64,000 bases of DNA from Candidatus Thorarchaeota archaeon (GTDB lineage: Archaea > Asgardarchaeota > Thorarchaeia > Thorarchaeales > Thorarchaeaceae): NCBI GenBank assembly GCA_018335335.1, contig JAGXKG010000001.1, positions 105,801 to 169,800 on the forward strand, given 5' to 3'. Below, piece after piece: positions 24,773 to 32,914 of this stretch. Below the pieces are notes generated by a model. It was not told where the DNA came from. It made no database searches and saw only the letters and a list, made by a program, of their open reading frames with translations. A program made the position numbers and the translations under genes. The number at the start of each line of letters is the position of its first letter. Positions within the stretch are counted from its first letter, which is position 1.

Positions 24773-25591
24773 ATGGAAGTAAAGAAAATAATGTCCGAGC
24801 CAGAAACAATCGACAAGGACCAGCGGTTATCACATGCGCTGGATTTGCTAGAAAAGAAAGGCGTGGATAGGCTGATTGTGACACAAGACAAGGAGCTAAC
24901 TGGTATACTCACATATGCCGATATTGCAGATAGGCTAGATGTTAGCAAAGTGGTAGCTGTATCTATCAGTAGACTTCATGTATCAAGTGCCATGAGTGGC
25001 TCTGTAATTACCGTCTCGCCAAAGGACGATATAACAGATGTCGCGAATCTCATGTTAGAAAGAGGGATGAGCGGATGCCCGGTAGTAGATGACGAGGATA
25101 ACATAGTTGGTGTGATTACCAAGATTGAGTTATCCAAACTTGTACAGAAATTCGATAATGTAGCTGTAGAAGATTTGATGACCGCAGAAGATCTATTGGT
25201 GGCGAGTCCAGTTGACCGTCTCGTAAAGGCAAGATTGGATATGCTAACAGCAGGCTTCTCTGGTCTGCCCGTAACCGATGGTGGGGCAGTTGTAGGATTG
25301 CTCACTGAGAAGCTGGTTGCCGAGGCAATGGCAAGATTCACATCTAAGGTCCCTGATAAGTATAGGTCAAATCAGGTAAGACAAATACGGGTAGTTGATG
25401 CCATGCAGCAACAACCCCCAGTTGTGAATAAGGAAACGTCTATTGCTGAAGCATCTACCAGAATGCTTGATGCTAAGCTGAACACCCTACCAGTCGTAGA
25501 TGAGAATGATAGGCTTGTGGGCATAATTAGCGCAACCGACTTTACTCGCTTCGTTGCCAATAATTTCCAAGTTCCCGAGAATAGCAACTGA
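24773..25591 (+). CDS. Four-CBS-domain protein
   Basis: This 272-residue protein is built from four CBS motifs in tandem. Each has an entry such as KKIMSEPETIDKDQRLSHALDL, SSAMSGSVITVSPKDDITDVA, VEDLMTAEDLLVASP and VVDAMQQQPPVVNKETSIAEA. Each also has a GLP/GCP/TLPVVD turn. It has no catalytic domain, so it probably senses nucleotides and acts on a partner, possibly the preceding CBS-zinc protein. A stray ATG six bases upstream is possible, but 24773 gives the expected MEVKKIM start. Confidence 0.85.
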   Translation: MEVKKIMSEPETIDKDQRLSHALDLLEKKGVDRLIVTQDKELTGILTYADIADRLDVSKVVAVSISRLHVSSAMSGSVITVSPKDDITDVANLMLERGMSGCPVVDDEDNIVGVITKIELSKLVQKFDNVAVEDLMTAEDLLVASPVDRLVKARLDMLTAGFSGLPVTDGGAVVGLLTEKLVAEAMARFTSKVPDKYRSNQVRQIRVVDAMQQQPPVVNKETSIAEASTRMLDAKLNTLPVVDENDRLVGIISATDFTRFVANNFQVPENSN

Positions 25592-25644
25592 GCGAAGACA
25601 TCAAATAGCAGGGGTATATCCAAGGGCCCAAGAGGCCTAAGCAT

Positions 25645-26964
25645 ATGACCGCAGAGTTGATTCTTCGTGGCGGCAGGATTGTTCAAAACGGGGAACTATG
25701 CACAAGGTCTGTGGTTGTTGACAAGGGGAAGATAGAAGGAATCTACGAAATTGGACAAGAACCTACTGCAGAAACCGATATTGATTGTACGGGATTGTAC
25801 ATTCTGCCAGGAATGATTGATATCCACACCCATCTCAGAGATTTGAAGCAGTCAAACAAGGAGGACTATCGCTCGGGAACCATGGCCGCTGCCGCTGGGG
25901 GTGTAACTACAGTTGTTGATATGCCTAACTCTCAACCTCCTGTTTTGTCCCACAATGTTTTACAGCAAAAGATAGAGCGAACTCGGGAAAACAGGTTCGT
26001 CAATGTTGGTTTTTACGGAGGTATCCCTAAGAGCCCCAATACACCAAATGAGAAATTCTTCAATGATATACTGGGATTGAAGGTTTATCCACATGCCCCC
26101 CTTGACAAGGACATACAATATACCAAAGAAAGAATCAGAGAATGCCTCAATCTTGCGAGAAGATGGGACCTTCCACTCCTTCTCCACCCGGATTTCTCGG
26201 ATCCAGACGCACAACCCGAAACGGTTCAGGATTTCTTTGAGATACATAGTTGCGAAGCTGAGAGGAGGGCGGTTGTAACTTTCATTGACGCCCTAAAGGA
26301 AATTGAGAGCAGAGTGCATGTATGTCATGTCAGCTGTGCATTTACTGCCAAGCTGATTAAGAAGCACAGAGCAGAAAACACACTAACTGCCGAGGTGACG
26401 CCCCATCACTTGCTATTAACCGGGGACAAATTCACAAATAAGAATGGAGAAGCAAAGGTACTACCTCCACTTAGGTCACCACATGACAGAAGATTCTTGC
26501 AGGAATCTGTATCACACTGTGTAATCGATTGTGTTGCTTCAGATCATGCGCCACACACTAAGAAGGAGAAACATGCTCCGTTCCTGCATGCATCATCCGG
26601 TTTTCCAAGTTTGGAAACAACTGTGCCACTCATGTTAACACGGGTTCTCAAAGGAGAGATGCACTGGGTAGAATATCTTAGATGCTGCTGTTCAGCCCCT
26701 GCGAGAATACTGAATATCCCTGGAAAAGGTATCCTCTGCAAGGGTTATGACGCCGATCTAATAGTAGTAAAAGAAGACAAATATGAAATCAGAGGCGATA
26801 AGTTTCATTCCAAAGCAACCGTCACACCCTTTGAAGGTCAAGAAGTGCTCGCACGTCCCGTAATGACCTTTGTTGGAGGTAGGTTAGTATATCGAGATGG
26901 TAGTTTCAAAGTAAGGCCAGGAACAGCAGGCATTGTACCAGTGCGTAACGTAATAGAGCATTAA
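25645..26964 (+). CDS. pyrC: Dihydroorotase
   Basis: This 439-residue class I cyclic amidohydrolase interconverts carbamoyl aspartate and dihydroorotate in pyrimidine synthesis. Metal ligands are visible in DIHTHLRD, the carboxylated-lysine region LGLKVYPHAP, LLLHPDFSD, VHVCHVS and the catalytic SDHAPHTKKEK. The TTVVDMPNSQPPVL motif favours dihydroorotase or allantoinase. Dihydroorotase is preferred because the gene stands with housekeeping genes (nadC) and no other purine-degradation gene is present. Confidence 0.88.
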   Translation: MTAELILRGGRIVQNGELCTRSVVVDKGKIEGIYEIGQEPTAETDIDCTGLYILPGMIDIHTHLRDLKQSNKEDYRSGTMAAAAGGVTTVVDMPNSQPPVLSHNVLQQKIERTRENRFVNVGFYGGIPKSPNTPNEKFFNDILGLKVYPHAPLDKDIQYTKERIRECLNLARRWDLPLLLHPDFSDPDAQPETVQDFFEIHSCEAERRAVVTFIDALKEIESRVHVCHVSCAFTAKLIKKHRAENTLTAEVTPHHLLLTGDKFTNKNGEAKVLPPLRSPHDRRFLQESVSHCVIDCVASDHAPHTKKEKHAPFLHASSGFPSLETTVPLMLTRVLKGEMHWVEYLRCCCSAPARILNIPGKGILCKGYDADLIVVKEDKYEIRGDKFHSKATVTPFEGQEVLARPVMTFVGGRLVYRDGSFKVRPGTAGIVPVRNVIEH

Positions 26965-27002
26965 ACAAATAACCCGGGTCGTATACCGTTTCAAGTGAGT
27001 GT

Positions 27003-27638
27003 GTGAAAGTGGACCAAGTTTACTCCAAAGATGATGGTAAGTTCCTAGTCAAATTAGCTAGAAGAACTGTAGAGCAATTTGCTCGGGAAAGCACAAAGCC
27101 AAACTTTCCAGATGACACACCAAGCCATCTGAAGAGAGAATCCGGTGTATTTGTCACACTGAATTCCACTTCCTCGAGCAAGAATAATCTTCGGGGATGT
27201 ATTGGTAGACCATATCCCACGGATCCGTTGGTTCAAGCAACAATAGACTCTGCATTCGATGCCGCAGCCAACGATCCTAGATTCCCACCAGTCAAGGAGG
27301 AGGAACTCGATTCTATTATAATAGAGGTCAGTTTGTTGACTCCGCCCGAAGAAATTGAATGCTCAAACCCGGACGAGTTGATTAAGGAAATAGAGGTGGG
27401 ATGTGATGGTTTGATTGCAGCAAAAGGTGGAAGAAGGGGGCTACTATTACCGCAGGTCGCAGTAGAATGGAACTGGGATGCCGAGGAGTTTCTCAGACAT
27501 ACTTGCAGAAAGGCAATGCTACCTATGGAAGCTTGGAGAGAACCAGACACCAAGTTCATGAAGTTCCAAGCAGAGATTTTCGCTGAAGTTTCCCCACGGG
27601 GAAATGTAGTCCGTAAAGACAATTCACCAAAGGAATGA
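27003..27638 (+). CDS. AMMECR1-domain protein
   Basis: This 211-residue protein starts at GTG 27003 and carries the family hallmark LRGCIGRPYPT, followed by DPRFPPVKEEELDSIIIEVSLLTPPEEI and VGCDGLIAAKGGRRGLLLPQVAVEW. The function of AMMECR1 proteins is not settled, and many archaea have one. It lies four bases before nadC and 38 bases after pyrC, so the three are probably cotranscribed. Confidence 0.92.
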   Translation: MKVDQVYSKDDGKFLVKLARRTVEQFARESTKPNFPDDTPSHLKRESGVFVTLNSTSSSKNNLRGCIGRPYPTDPLVQATIDSAFDAAANDPRFPPVKEEELDSIIIEVSLLTPPEEIECSNPDELIKEIEVGCDGLIAAKGGRRGLLLPQVAVEWNWDAEEFLRHTCRKAMLPMEAWREPDTKFMKFQAEIFAEVSPRGNVVRKDNSPKE

Positions 27639-27642
27639 GGCC

Positions 27643-28509
27643 ATGAGGAAAATGTACGAATCGCCGCCCTCTGTGATTGAAAGTCTGGAATCCTTCCTTC
27701 AAGAAGATATCAGATCAGGAGACATTACCACCCAAGCTTTAGTCCCATCCTCAAGAAAGGGGAGCGGTGAAATTGGAGCAAAGGAGAAAACCATTGTTGC
27801 GGGTTTGAAGGAGATTAGGGACCTTGCCCGTCTTAGTGATTTGAAACACGAAACAAAGGTCCAAGAAGGCGTTTGGGTTGATTCTGGAGAAACAGTGATC
27901 ACATTGTCTGGAAAAGCAGTAACTCTTCTCACCGTCGAAAGACTGGCCCTGAATATCATCATGAGAATGAGTGGAATAGCAACAAAGACTCGGAAAATTG
28001 TTGATAGAATACGGGAGGTAAATCAAGATGTCCTACTTGCCGCTACCCGCAAGACAACACCAGGTTTCCGGTATTTCGAGAAGCGGGCAGTGAAAATTGG
28101 CGGGGGTGACTCCCATCGGTATGCTCTCGATGACATGGTTTTAATCAAGAACAACCATCTGGTTTCTGTTGAGAGTACTGAGCAAGCCGTCCTTGAATCA
28201 AAGAAAGCAGTCTCATTCTCAAAGAAAGTGTCTTGTGAAGTGCGAAGCTTGGAAGGAGCATTGGAGGCGGCAAAAGCTGGAGCAGATATTATCTTACTTG
28301 ATAATCAGACACCTTCATCCGTTATGCAAATATGTCAAGCTCTGGATGAGGCAAACTTGAGAGATAAAGTACTCCTGGAAGTATCTGGGGGAATCACTGA
28401 GGATAACGCTCTTGAATACGCCCAATGCGATGTAGATATACTATCTTCCGGTGCATTAACACATTCCTACAAGAGTGCTGACTTCAGTATGAGTTTGAAA
28501 ATTACGTAG
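27643..28509 (+). CDS. nadC: Nicotinate-nucleotide pyrophosphorylase (carboxylating)
   Basis: This 288-residue quinolinate phosphoribosyltransferase of NAD synthesis has an opening typical of the family (FLQEDIRSGDITTQALVP). Active-site motifs are LAATRKTTPGFRYFEKRAVKIGGG and RYALDDMVLIKNNHL, and LEVSGGITEDN closes the barrel. The start follows the AMMECR1 stop by four bases. No quinolinate synthase (nadA) or L-aspartate oxidase gene is adjacent. Confidence 0.94.
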   Translation: MRKMYESPPSVIESLESFLQEDIRSGDITTQALVPSSRKGSGEIGAKEKTIVAGLKEIRDLARLSDLKHETKVQEGVWVDSGETVITLSGKAVTLLTVERLALNIIMRMSGIATKTRKIVDRIREVNQDVLLAATRKTTPGFRYFEKRAVKIGGGDSHRYALDDMVLIKNNHLVSVESTEQAVLESKKAVSFSKKVSCEVRSLEGALEAAKAGADIILLDNQTPSSVMQICQALDEANLRDKVLLEVSGGITEDNALEYAQCDVDILSSGALTHSYKSADFSMSLKIT

Positions 28510-28515
28510 AAGTAG

Positions 28516-28593
28516 TGGTGCCCCGGCCGGGATTTGAACCCGGGTCATAGGGTCGAAAACCCTAGATGCTGGGCCGAGCTACACTACCGGGGC
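28516..28593 (-). tRNA. tRNA-Glu (anticodon UUC)
   Basis: A complete cloverleaf is encoded. The acceptor GCCCCGG pairs with CCGGGGC, the anticodon stem TAGGG/CCCTA frames loop TTTTCGA (anticodon TTC), the T-arm is CGGGTTCAAATCCCG, and discriminator A is followed by an encoded CCA (28516-28518). No intron is present. It lies seven bases after nadC on the opposite strand. Confidence 0.97.
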
Positions 28594-28620
28594 CTGTCGA
28601 GGTGTGACAAACTAGCACGG

Positions 28621-28628
28621 TTATTAAG
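28621..28628 (-). promoter_or_regulatory. TATA box of the tRNA-Glu gene
   Basis: Read on the minus strand the site is CTTAATAA, 28-35 bases before the tRNA 5' end. A near-identical ATCTTAATA element precedes tRNA-Asn at the other end of the window. Confidence 0.6.
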
Positions 28629-28731
28629 ATTGTGTCGTATGCTATGACTGTTAACATATTCAACGCTACTAGTTGGCCGTTATACCTCCGTTCTATCAGA
28701 GGCTGGTTTAAATTGATGGTCTTCGGAAAAG

Positions 28732-29085
28732 CTAGTTTCGAACAAAAAGATGGTCCTCGGGAGTGTTCTCTTCTGAAGACGATACCTTGGGACTCTCGTG
28801 AGGTTTTCGATTCGGAACCATTTCGCCAAAACAGATGCTCTCCTCCGAGGAGGCCTGGAGAACGAAAGTCTGTAGATCGGAAGGTGTCGGTAGACCAGCA
28901 AGCGTGCGCCCACCAGCAACCAGGGTAGGAACTACAAGAATGCCAAATGCTCGGGCCAAGCGGCGATACTTGTCGATGTTAATCTCATACACCGAGATAT
29001 CAGGCATACACGTGTCCTCTCGTTGCAGCATCTTCCGTACAACTTCACACCAAACACAATGATTGGACGTAAACATGAGTATCAT
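28732..29085 (-). CDS. Small thioredoxin-fold protein
   Basis: This 117-residue protein begins MILMFTSNHCVWCEVV, with a CVWC redox pair after the first strand. FGILVVPTLVAGGRTLAG holds the cis-proline expected in thioredoxin folds. A polar tail of about 40 residues with no recognised motif follows. It is probably a cytoplasmic thiol reductase. The partner is unknown. Confidence 0.75.
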   Translation of the reverse strand: MILMFTSNHCVWCEVVRKMLQREDTCMPDISVYEINIDKYRRLARAFGILVVPTLVAGGRTLAGLPTPSDLQTFVLQASSEESICFGEMVPNRKPHESPKVSSSEENTPEDHLFVRN

Positions 29086-29302
29086 TCGCTAGGCTCTCGC
29101 AGGGTTTTCCCGTAGTTCCAATCTTGCGATTTAAACTCAAACCAATCTCCCCCTTCATGCGTGCATCCAGTTGTGTGAATCAACTACTTGTAAGGGCAGA
29201 GTCGTTAGCCTCCACCAACCAATAGACCTCCCACGCTCCTTCCCCCTTTCGCAACCTTTATCTCATTCCTTCAACCAAACCCTGTTTGAGTACGTAACCA
29301 CG

Positions 29303-29410
29303 GGCCCATAGCTCAGCTTGGTAGAGCGTCAGGCTCATAACCTGCCGGCCAGGGGTTCGAAGGGTTCATAGACCTCCTATGTCCCGAGCAAATCCCCTTG
29401 GGCCCACCAT
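29303..29410 (+). tRNA. tRNA with CAU anticodon (Met or Ile2) carrying a T-loop intron
   Basis: Acceptor GGGCCCA pairs with TGGGCCC, the D-arm is normal (GCTC/GAGC), the anticodon loop is CTCATAA, and CCA is encoded (29408-29410). The T-stem AGGGG (29352-29356) pairs with CCCCT (29395-29399). However, 38 bases lie between them instead of seven, so a 31-base intron must be removed from about 29361-29393 to leave TTCGAAT. The insert contains a CATAG/CTATG stem. A TTCG/CGAG helix with flanking bulges resembles a relaxed bulge-helix-bulge splice motif. The base of the anticodon stem (T27/C43) is mismatched. The CAU anticodon could be Met or lysidine/agmatidine-type Ile. The GGGCCC acceptor does not fit initiator tRNA. 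Confidence 0.85.
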
Positions 29411-29459
29411 TTAACAATGAAGTTCTCATAACTCTTATTTGTTGCTTTACGGGGGTTAT

Positions 29460-29942
29460 TCATACGTCATCCTCATCGATTTGTTCCTTGCTGTCCTCCT
29501 TCATAATCAGCAGTTCCTTTTCGTAGGCTTTCCGGTCAGCTTCTTCCATTGCTTTCTTGTATTCTTCAGTCCGTTCATACCATGGAGTAAGATAGTACCA
29601 CTTTCTCGGCTTTGCACCCTTCCTATTGTAGGAGACAGATGTTTCCCCTTTGATCCAGGGAACACTATCCACATCGAAGCCTCGTTCGCGAAGCTTCTGG
29701 ATTGCGGCATCTTCCCCGATATTTCCAAGTAATTTTTCGGATTCACAGGATTGAAGGAGCCTCAAAAAGGCCTTCTTTACTTCAGGAAGATTTCGATACT
29801 CTTCTGCTTCTTCTTCACTCAAACGGTACACAAACCATGCTCGCCTTGTAAGGGGAAGCCCAGTTTCGGGGTTAGGTTGGGCTGGAATCTTGTGGATAAG
29901 CCAGTTTTCCAAAGCGTATTCGATTGGGACCTTTACCACCAA
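29460..29942 (-). CDS. Hypothetical protein, charged and soluble
   Basis: This 160-residue protein has no recognised domain. It is rich in Glu, Lys and aromatic residues (WFVYRLSEEEAEEY, WYYLTPWYERTEEYKK) and ends in an acidic tail (EEDSKEQIDEDDV-like). It has no signal peptide or membrane segment. It lies alone between the CAU tRNA and a small membrane protein gene. Codon use looks like that of neighbours, so a real gene is likely. Confidence 0.6.
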   Translation of the reverse strand: MVVKVPIEYALENWLIHKIPAQPNPETGLPLTRRAWFVYRLSEEEAEEYRNLPEVKKAFLRLLQSCESEKLLGNIGEDAAIQKLRERGFDVDSVPWIKGETSVSYNRKGAKPRKWYYLTPWYERTEEYKKAMEEADRKAYEKELLIMKEDSKEQIDEDDV

Positions 29943-29973
29943 GAATCAAACCAAGCATACCGTTACCAATACT

Positions 29974-30438
29974 TCACTGCAGCCATGGCGGAGTGTCCAC
30001 AGGAGGGGGATACTTCTTAACAAGTACGTATCCTAAGAGAAGGCTCAGCGGTATCGGGATTGTAGGGTAAATTCCAAGAATAAGAGCATTGAGCAAGAAT
30101 ATGAGTGGCGGTATAATGCCAAGGCTGCCCACTACGAATGCGTTTTTGGTTGTTGTTTTGCCAGTATAAAGCCGATACATGAAGTAGGCAAAGAGGATTT
30201 GGGGGCCCCCCACGAAGATCAGAAGGCCCCACGAAAGATTGATGCCGACTAATTTGATTACATGATGGATTGTGTTCTCGGCTTCGAAAATTTTGAGCAT
30301 CCATATTCCAGCCCACGTGTAAAAATCGGAAGGGGTCATCATAAGCCAGTATGGAAGAAAAACCGCACATAACAGCATGAAACCCCCCACTTTTCTTGGA
30401 GATATATCTTCATGTTCTTCTGCTTCCTCGTCATTCAT
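29974..30438 (-). CDS. Small integral membrane protein, function unknown
   Basis: From ATG 30438 the product has an acidic N-terminus (MNDEEAEEHEDISP) and about four hydrophobic segments (VGGFMLLCAVFLPYWLMM, LSWGLLIFVGGPQILFAYFM, AFVVGSLGIIPPLIFLL, IPIPLSLLLGYVLV). It ends PPPVDTPPWLQ. The frame extends six codons further to 30456. No family is recognised. Confidence 0.65.
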   Translation of the reverse strand: MNDEEAEEHEDISPRKVGGFMLLCAVFLPYWLMMTPSDFYTWAGIWMLKIFEAENTIHHVIKLVGINLSWGLLIFVGGPQILFAYFMYRLYTGKTTTKNAFVVGSLGIIPPLIFLLNALILGIYPTIPIPLSLLLGYVLVKKYPPPVDTPPWLQ

Positions 30439-30562
30439 AGTGGTACCACTCCTCAATCATGTATATCATGGCTTAATCGGTTATAAATCCAACTCTCGTA
30501 ATATTTATTAGGTATTTTTTTTATGAAATATGTTCTTTGAAAAAGAACGAGGAGTAGATAAG

Positions 30563-31246
30563 TTGAGGAAAAAGAAACGAATTGTAACCGTAGCTGTCCT
30601 TATGACCGTATTTTTGTTCATGATAGGGCCGGTTGCGGCATCGGAACCTCCCGGATTCATAGCAGATGAGGGCACGGTATATCCGGGTGACTACTATGCT
30701 TGGATCAGAGGCAGTTATAGGAGCGATATCTGGGATTACGTCAGTGTCAGTGAGTCCTACGGAGACTACTATCTCCATGGAGATTCAGGATGGTGGGAAG
30801 GCGATACTATCGAGTACATTGTGATAATCAAAATAAAACCTGCTGACACCTCGTTGAGACACGTGAAGATTTCAGTTGCTGCCACGTTCGAGTACGGAAT
30901 AAGTGCTGGTTTGTTCGCTGAGGCCAGCTGGTTCCTTGAATACGTTGTCATGGATATGAGCCAAAGTACCCCATACATCATTGGGTGGAGTGAGTATACA
31001 CATGGGGATTATGTTTCCAATTACCGAAAGAATAACCGTCTCTATTCGACACCTACCGACTACGAGATACTGTACGATACTATGTACCTTGATGAGCCAG
31101 AGGAGATTGATCCCTATGATTGGAACTATATTGGCATTCGATTGGAATGCAAATTGTCAAATGTCGCCTATTTCTATAGAGACGATTTCGACGTGGGCAA
31201 TGCACGATTTAATCCAATGGCAATCAGCTTCAAGTTCTATAAGTAG
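30563..31246 (+). CDS. Secreted protein with signal peptide, function unknown
   Basis: TTG 30563 is chosen because GAGGAG (about 30549-30554) lies eight bases upstream. The product begins RKKKRIVTVAVLMTVFLFM and has a likely signal peptidase site after GPVAASE. The ~200-residue mature part is rich in Tyr, Trp and Asp (VYPGDYYAWIRGSYRS, GDSGWWEGDT, PYDWNYIGIRLEC) and looks like an all-beta extracellular domain. An ATG at 30530 is in frame. A strong terminator follows. Confidence 0.7.
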   Translation: MRKKKRIVTVAVLMTVFLFMIGPVAASEPPGFIADEGTVYPGDYYAWIRGSYRSDIWDYVSVSESYGDYYLHGDSGWWEGDTIEYIVIIKIKPADTSLRHVKISVAATFEYGISAGLFAEASWFLEYVVMDMSQSTPYIIGWSEYTHGDYVSNYRKNNRLYSTPTDYEILYDTMYLDEPEEIDPYDWNYIGIRLECKLSNVAYFYRDDFDVGNARFNPMAISFKFYK

Positions 31247-31250
31247 TTGT

Positions 31251-31281
31251 AAGAGGGGTACAGCCCCCTCTTTCTTTTTTT
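31251..31281 (+). terminator. Hairpin plus T-run terminator
   Basis: AAGAGGGG (31251-31258) pairs with CCCCTCTT (31265-31272) around a six-base loop. A T-rich run (CTTTTTTT) follows, five bases beyond the secreted-protein stop. Confidence 0.75.
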
Positions 31282-31542
31282 GAACATTCATCCTGAACAT
31301 AGGTAATTACATAGACTATCCCGCTGTGAGCAAATCGCACTGAACCCACCATTTCAAAACTAAGTCATAGATATCTCGATCTAGTCATTTTGTGTGTGTC
31401 TTCATCGAGGTGATTTTTGTTGTTCTCCGACATAATGGAGCAACATAATACCACTTTTAGGGTTTAACCACCATGGCATGAGGTCAAAATAGGCTAAAAT
31501 GCGCAATATGCTCCTGTATCAATCAAGAAAAATCGAAAACAC

Positions 31543-31974
31543 TCAATAATCTGTATTTTGGCAACCTCCGCAGATTCCATAGACCTCAAAGCTTCCACCA
31601 GTCACCTTGAAATCGGTGTCTGCTTCTATTGCATCATTGATATCCCGTAGATTCTCACAGAAGAAGTCCTGGATCTTCCCACACTTGTTGCAGATTAGAT
31701 TGATGTGAGACTTTTTTCGCAAATCGTATCTTGTCGATTCCTCTTTGAGTGCCATCTCTCTAGCAAGACCAACTTTCGTGAAGATTTGCAGTGTCTTGTA
31801 TACTGTAGCAAGGCTGATTGTCGGATGGTCCTCAACCACAGATTCGTGAACCTCGGCCACAGTGGGATGTGAATCGGCAATACGGAGTGCTTCGTAAATA
31901 GCCAACCGTTGTGACGTAGCACGGTATCCGTTCTCACGGAGAATTCTTGCTACATCTTCCTTCTGCGGCATCAT
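31543..31974 (-). CDS. perR: Fur/PerR-family metal-dependent repressor
   Basis: This 143-residue protein has the Fur winged helix (LRENGYRATSQRLAIYEAL, then ISLATVYKTLQIFTKVGL). A dimerisation domain carries the structural zinc cysteines CNKCG and CGGC. It lies divergent from a peroxiredoxin gene with three AT-rich palindromes between, which points to a peroxide- or iron-responsive PerR-type role rather than classical Fur (inference). The start is the first of two adjacent ATGs. Confidence 0.88.
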   Translation of the reverse strand: MMPQKEDVARILRENGYRATSQRLAIYEALRIADSHPTVAEVHESVVEDHPTISLATVYKTLQIFTKVGLAREMALKEESTRYDLRKKSHINLICNKCGKIQDFFCENLRDINDAIEADTDFKVTGGSFEVYGICGGCQNTDY

Positions 31975-32000
31975 GACTACATAGAGATGGGGTTAGATTC

Positions 32001-32063
32001 TAATAAATATTATTAAGAAGGAATGCCCATTAATTGGTAAAGTTTATTAGTTAATAATTATTA
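32001..32063. promoter_or_regulatory. Cluster of palindromes, probable Fur/PerR operators
   Basis: Between the divergent repressor and peroxiredoxin genes lie TAATAA-ATA-TTATTA (32001-32015), TTATTA-GT-TAATAA (32044-32057) and the overlapping perfect palindrome TAATAATTATTA (32052-32063). The arms resemble the TTATAAT/ATTATAA half-sites of PerR-type boxes. They flank the expected start points of both genes. Confidence 0.6.
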
Positions 32064-32130
32064 TCGATAAATCAGACAGTGTCAAGAGCCCAAAGCATCA
32101 GATAATGATTCTTGGCAGAAAGGAAAAACT

Positions 32131-32820
32131 GTGAAAGAACAGGATGTTAGAAAAATGGATGAAATGAAACACGAAAAAGAACAGGAACAACGGAGAATGC
32201 TGCTAATTGGTGAGGAGGTACCTGATTTTGAAACGGATACAACTGATGGCCCGATCAAGTTCAGCAAGTGGGCCAAAGACAGTTGGGTCATTCTCTTTTC
32301 ACACCCAGCCGACTTCACACCGGTATGCACGACCGAATTTATGGCCTTCACTGACATTGAGCCAGAATTGACGAAGCGGAATGTGAAGCTTATCGGGCTA
32401 AGTGTGGACAGCAATTACAGTCACATTGCCTGGATCCGTACAATCAAGGAGAAGATGGGCGTTGATGTACCATTCCCCATCATCGAAGACCTCAGCATGG
32501 ATGTAGCACGTAAATACGGCATGATACATCCGGCACAAAGTGGTACATCGGCAGTAAGAGCGGTTTTCTTCATTGATCCCGATTTCAAGCTGCGCGCGCT
32601 GATATACTACCCGCTTAGCAATGGCCGAAACATGCAAGAGATCCTACGTGTGATCGATGCATTTCAGACCAGCGACGAACATGGTGTTGCTACTCCGGCG
32701 AATTGGGAGCCTGGTGAAGAGGTCATTGTGCCACCACCCAAGACAAAAGAGCAGGCAGAGAAGCGCATGGCCGAAGGATTCGATTGCAAAGACTGGTTCT
32801 TCTGCAAGAAGAAGCTGTAG
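32131..32820 (+). CDS. Peroxiredoxin (Prx6-type)
   Basis: This 229-residue protein has an extra ~30-residue charged N-terminus before GEEVPDFETDTTDGPI. The peroxidatic cysteine is in HPADFTPVCTTEF, and EDLSMDVARKYGMIH follows. The C-terminal extension ends CKDWFFCKKK, a cysteine pair typical of archaeal Prx6 proteins. It reduces peroxides at the expense of a thiol donor, perhaps a thioredoxin-like protein such as the one at 28732. The start is GTG 32131 after AAAGGA. Control by the divergent Fur/PerR gene is likely. Confidence 0.93.
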   Translation: MKEQDVRKMDEMKHEKEQEQRRMLLIGEEVPDFETDTTDGPIKFSKWAKDSWVILFSHPADFTPVCTTEFMAFTDIEPELTKRNVKLIGLSVDSNYSHIAWIRTIKEKMGVDVPFPIIEDLSMDVARKYGMIHPAQSGTSAVRAVFFIDPDFKLRALIYYPLSNGRNMQEILRVIDAFQTSDEHGVATPANWEPGEEVIVPPPKTKEQAEKRMAEGFDCKDWFFCKKKL

Positions 32821-32837
32821 ACTGTAGCACAAGGACT

Positions 32838-32874
32838 TCGGGGCCTATTGCCCCGATTTTACTTTTCTTTTTGA
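32838..32874 (+). terminator. Terminator after peroxiredoxin
   Basis: TCGGGGC (32838-32844) pairs with GCCCCGA (32850-32856), followed by a T-rich tail (TTTTACTTTTCTTTTT). Confidence 0.75.
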
Positions 32875-32914
32875 CCGAAAGTATCTTAGCGGGATTACAA
32901 TCCGTTAATCTGTA

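Noticed and set aside
28632..28928. 98-codon plus-strand ORF over the thioredoxin-like gene
   Set aside because: The opposite frame has a CVWC thioredoxin motif and cis-proline. This one has no recognisable pattern.
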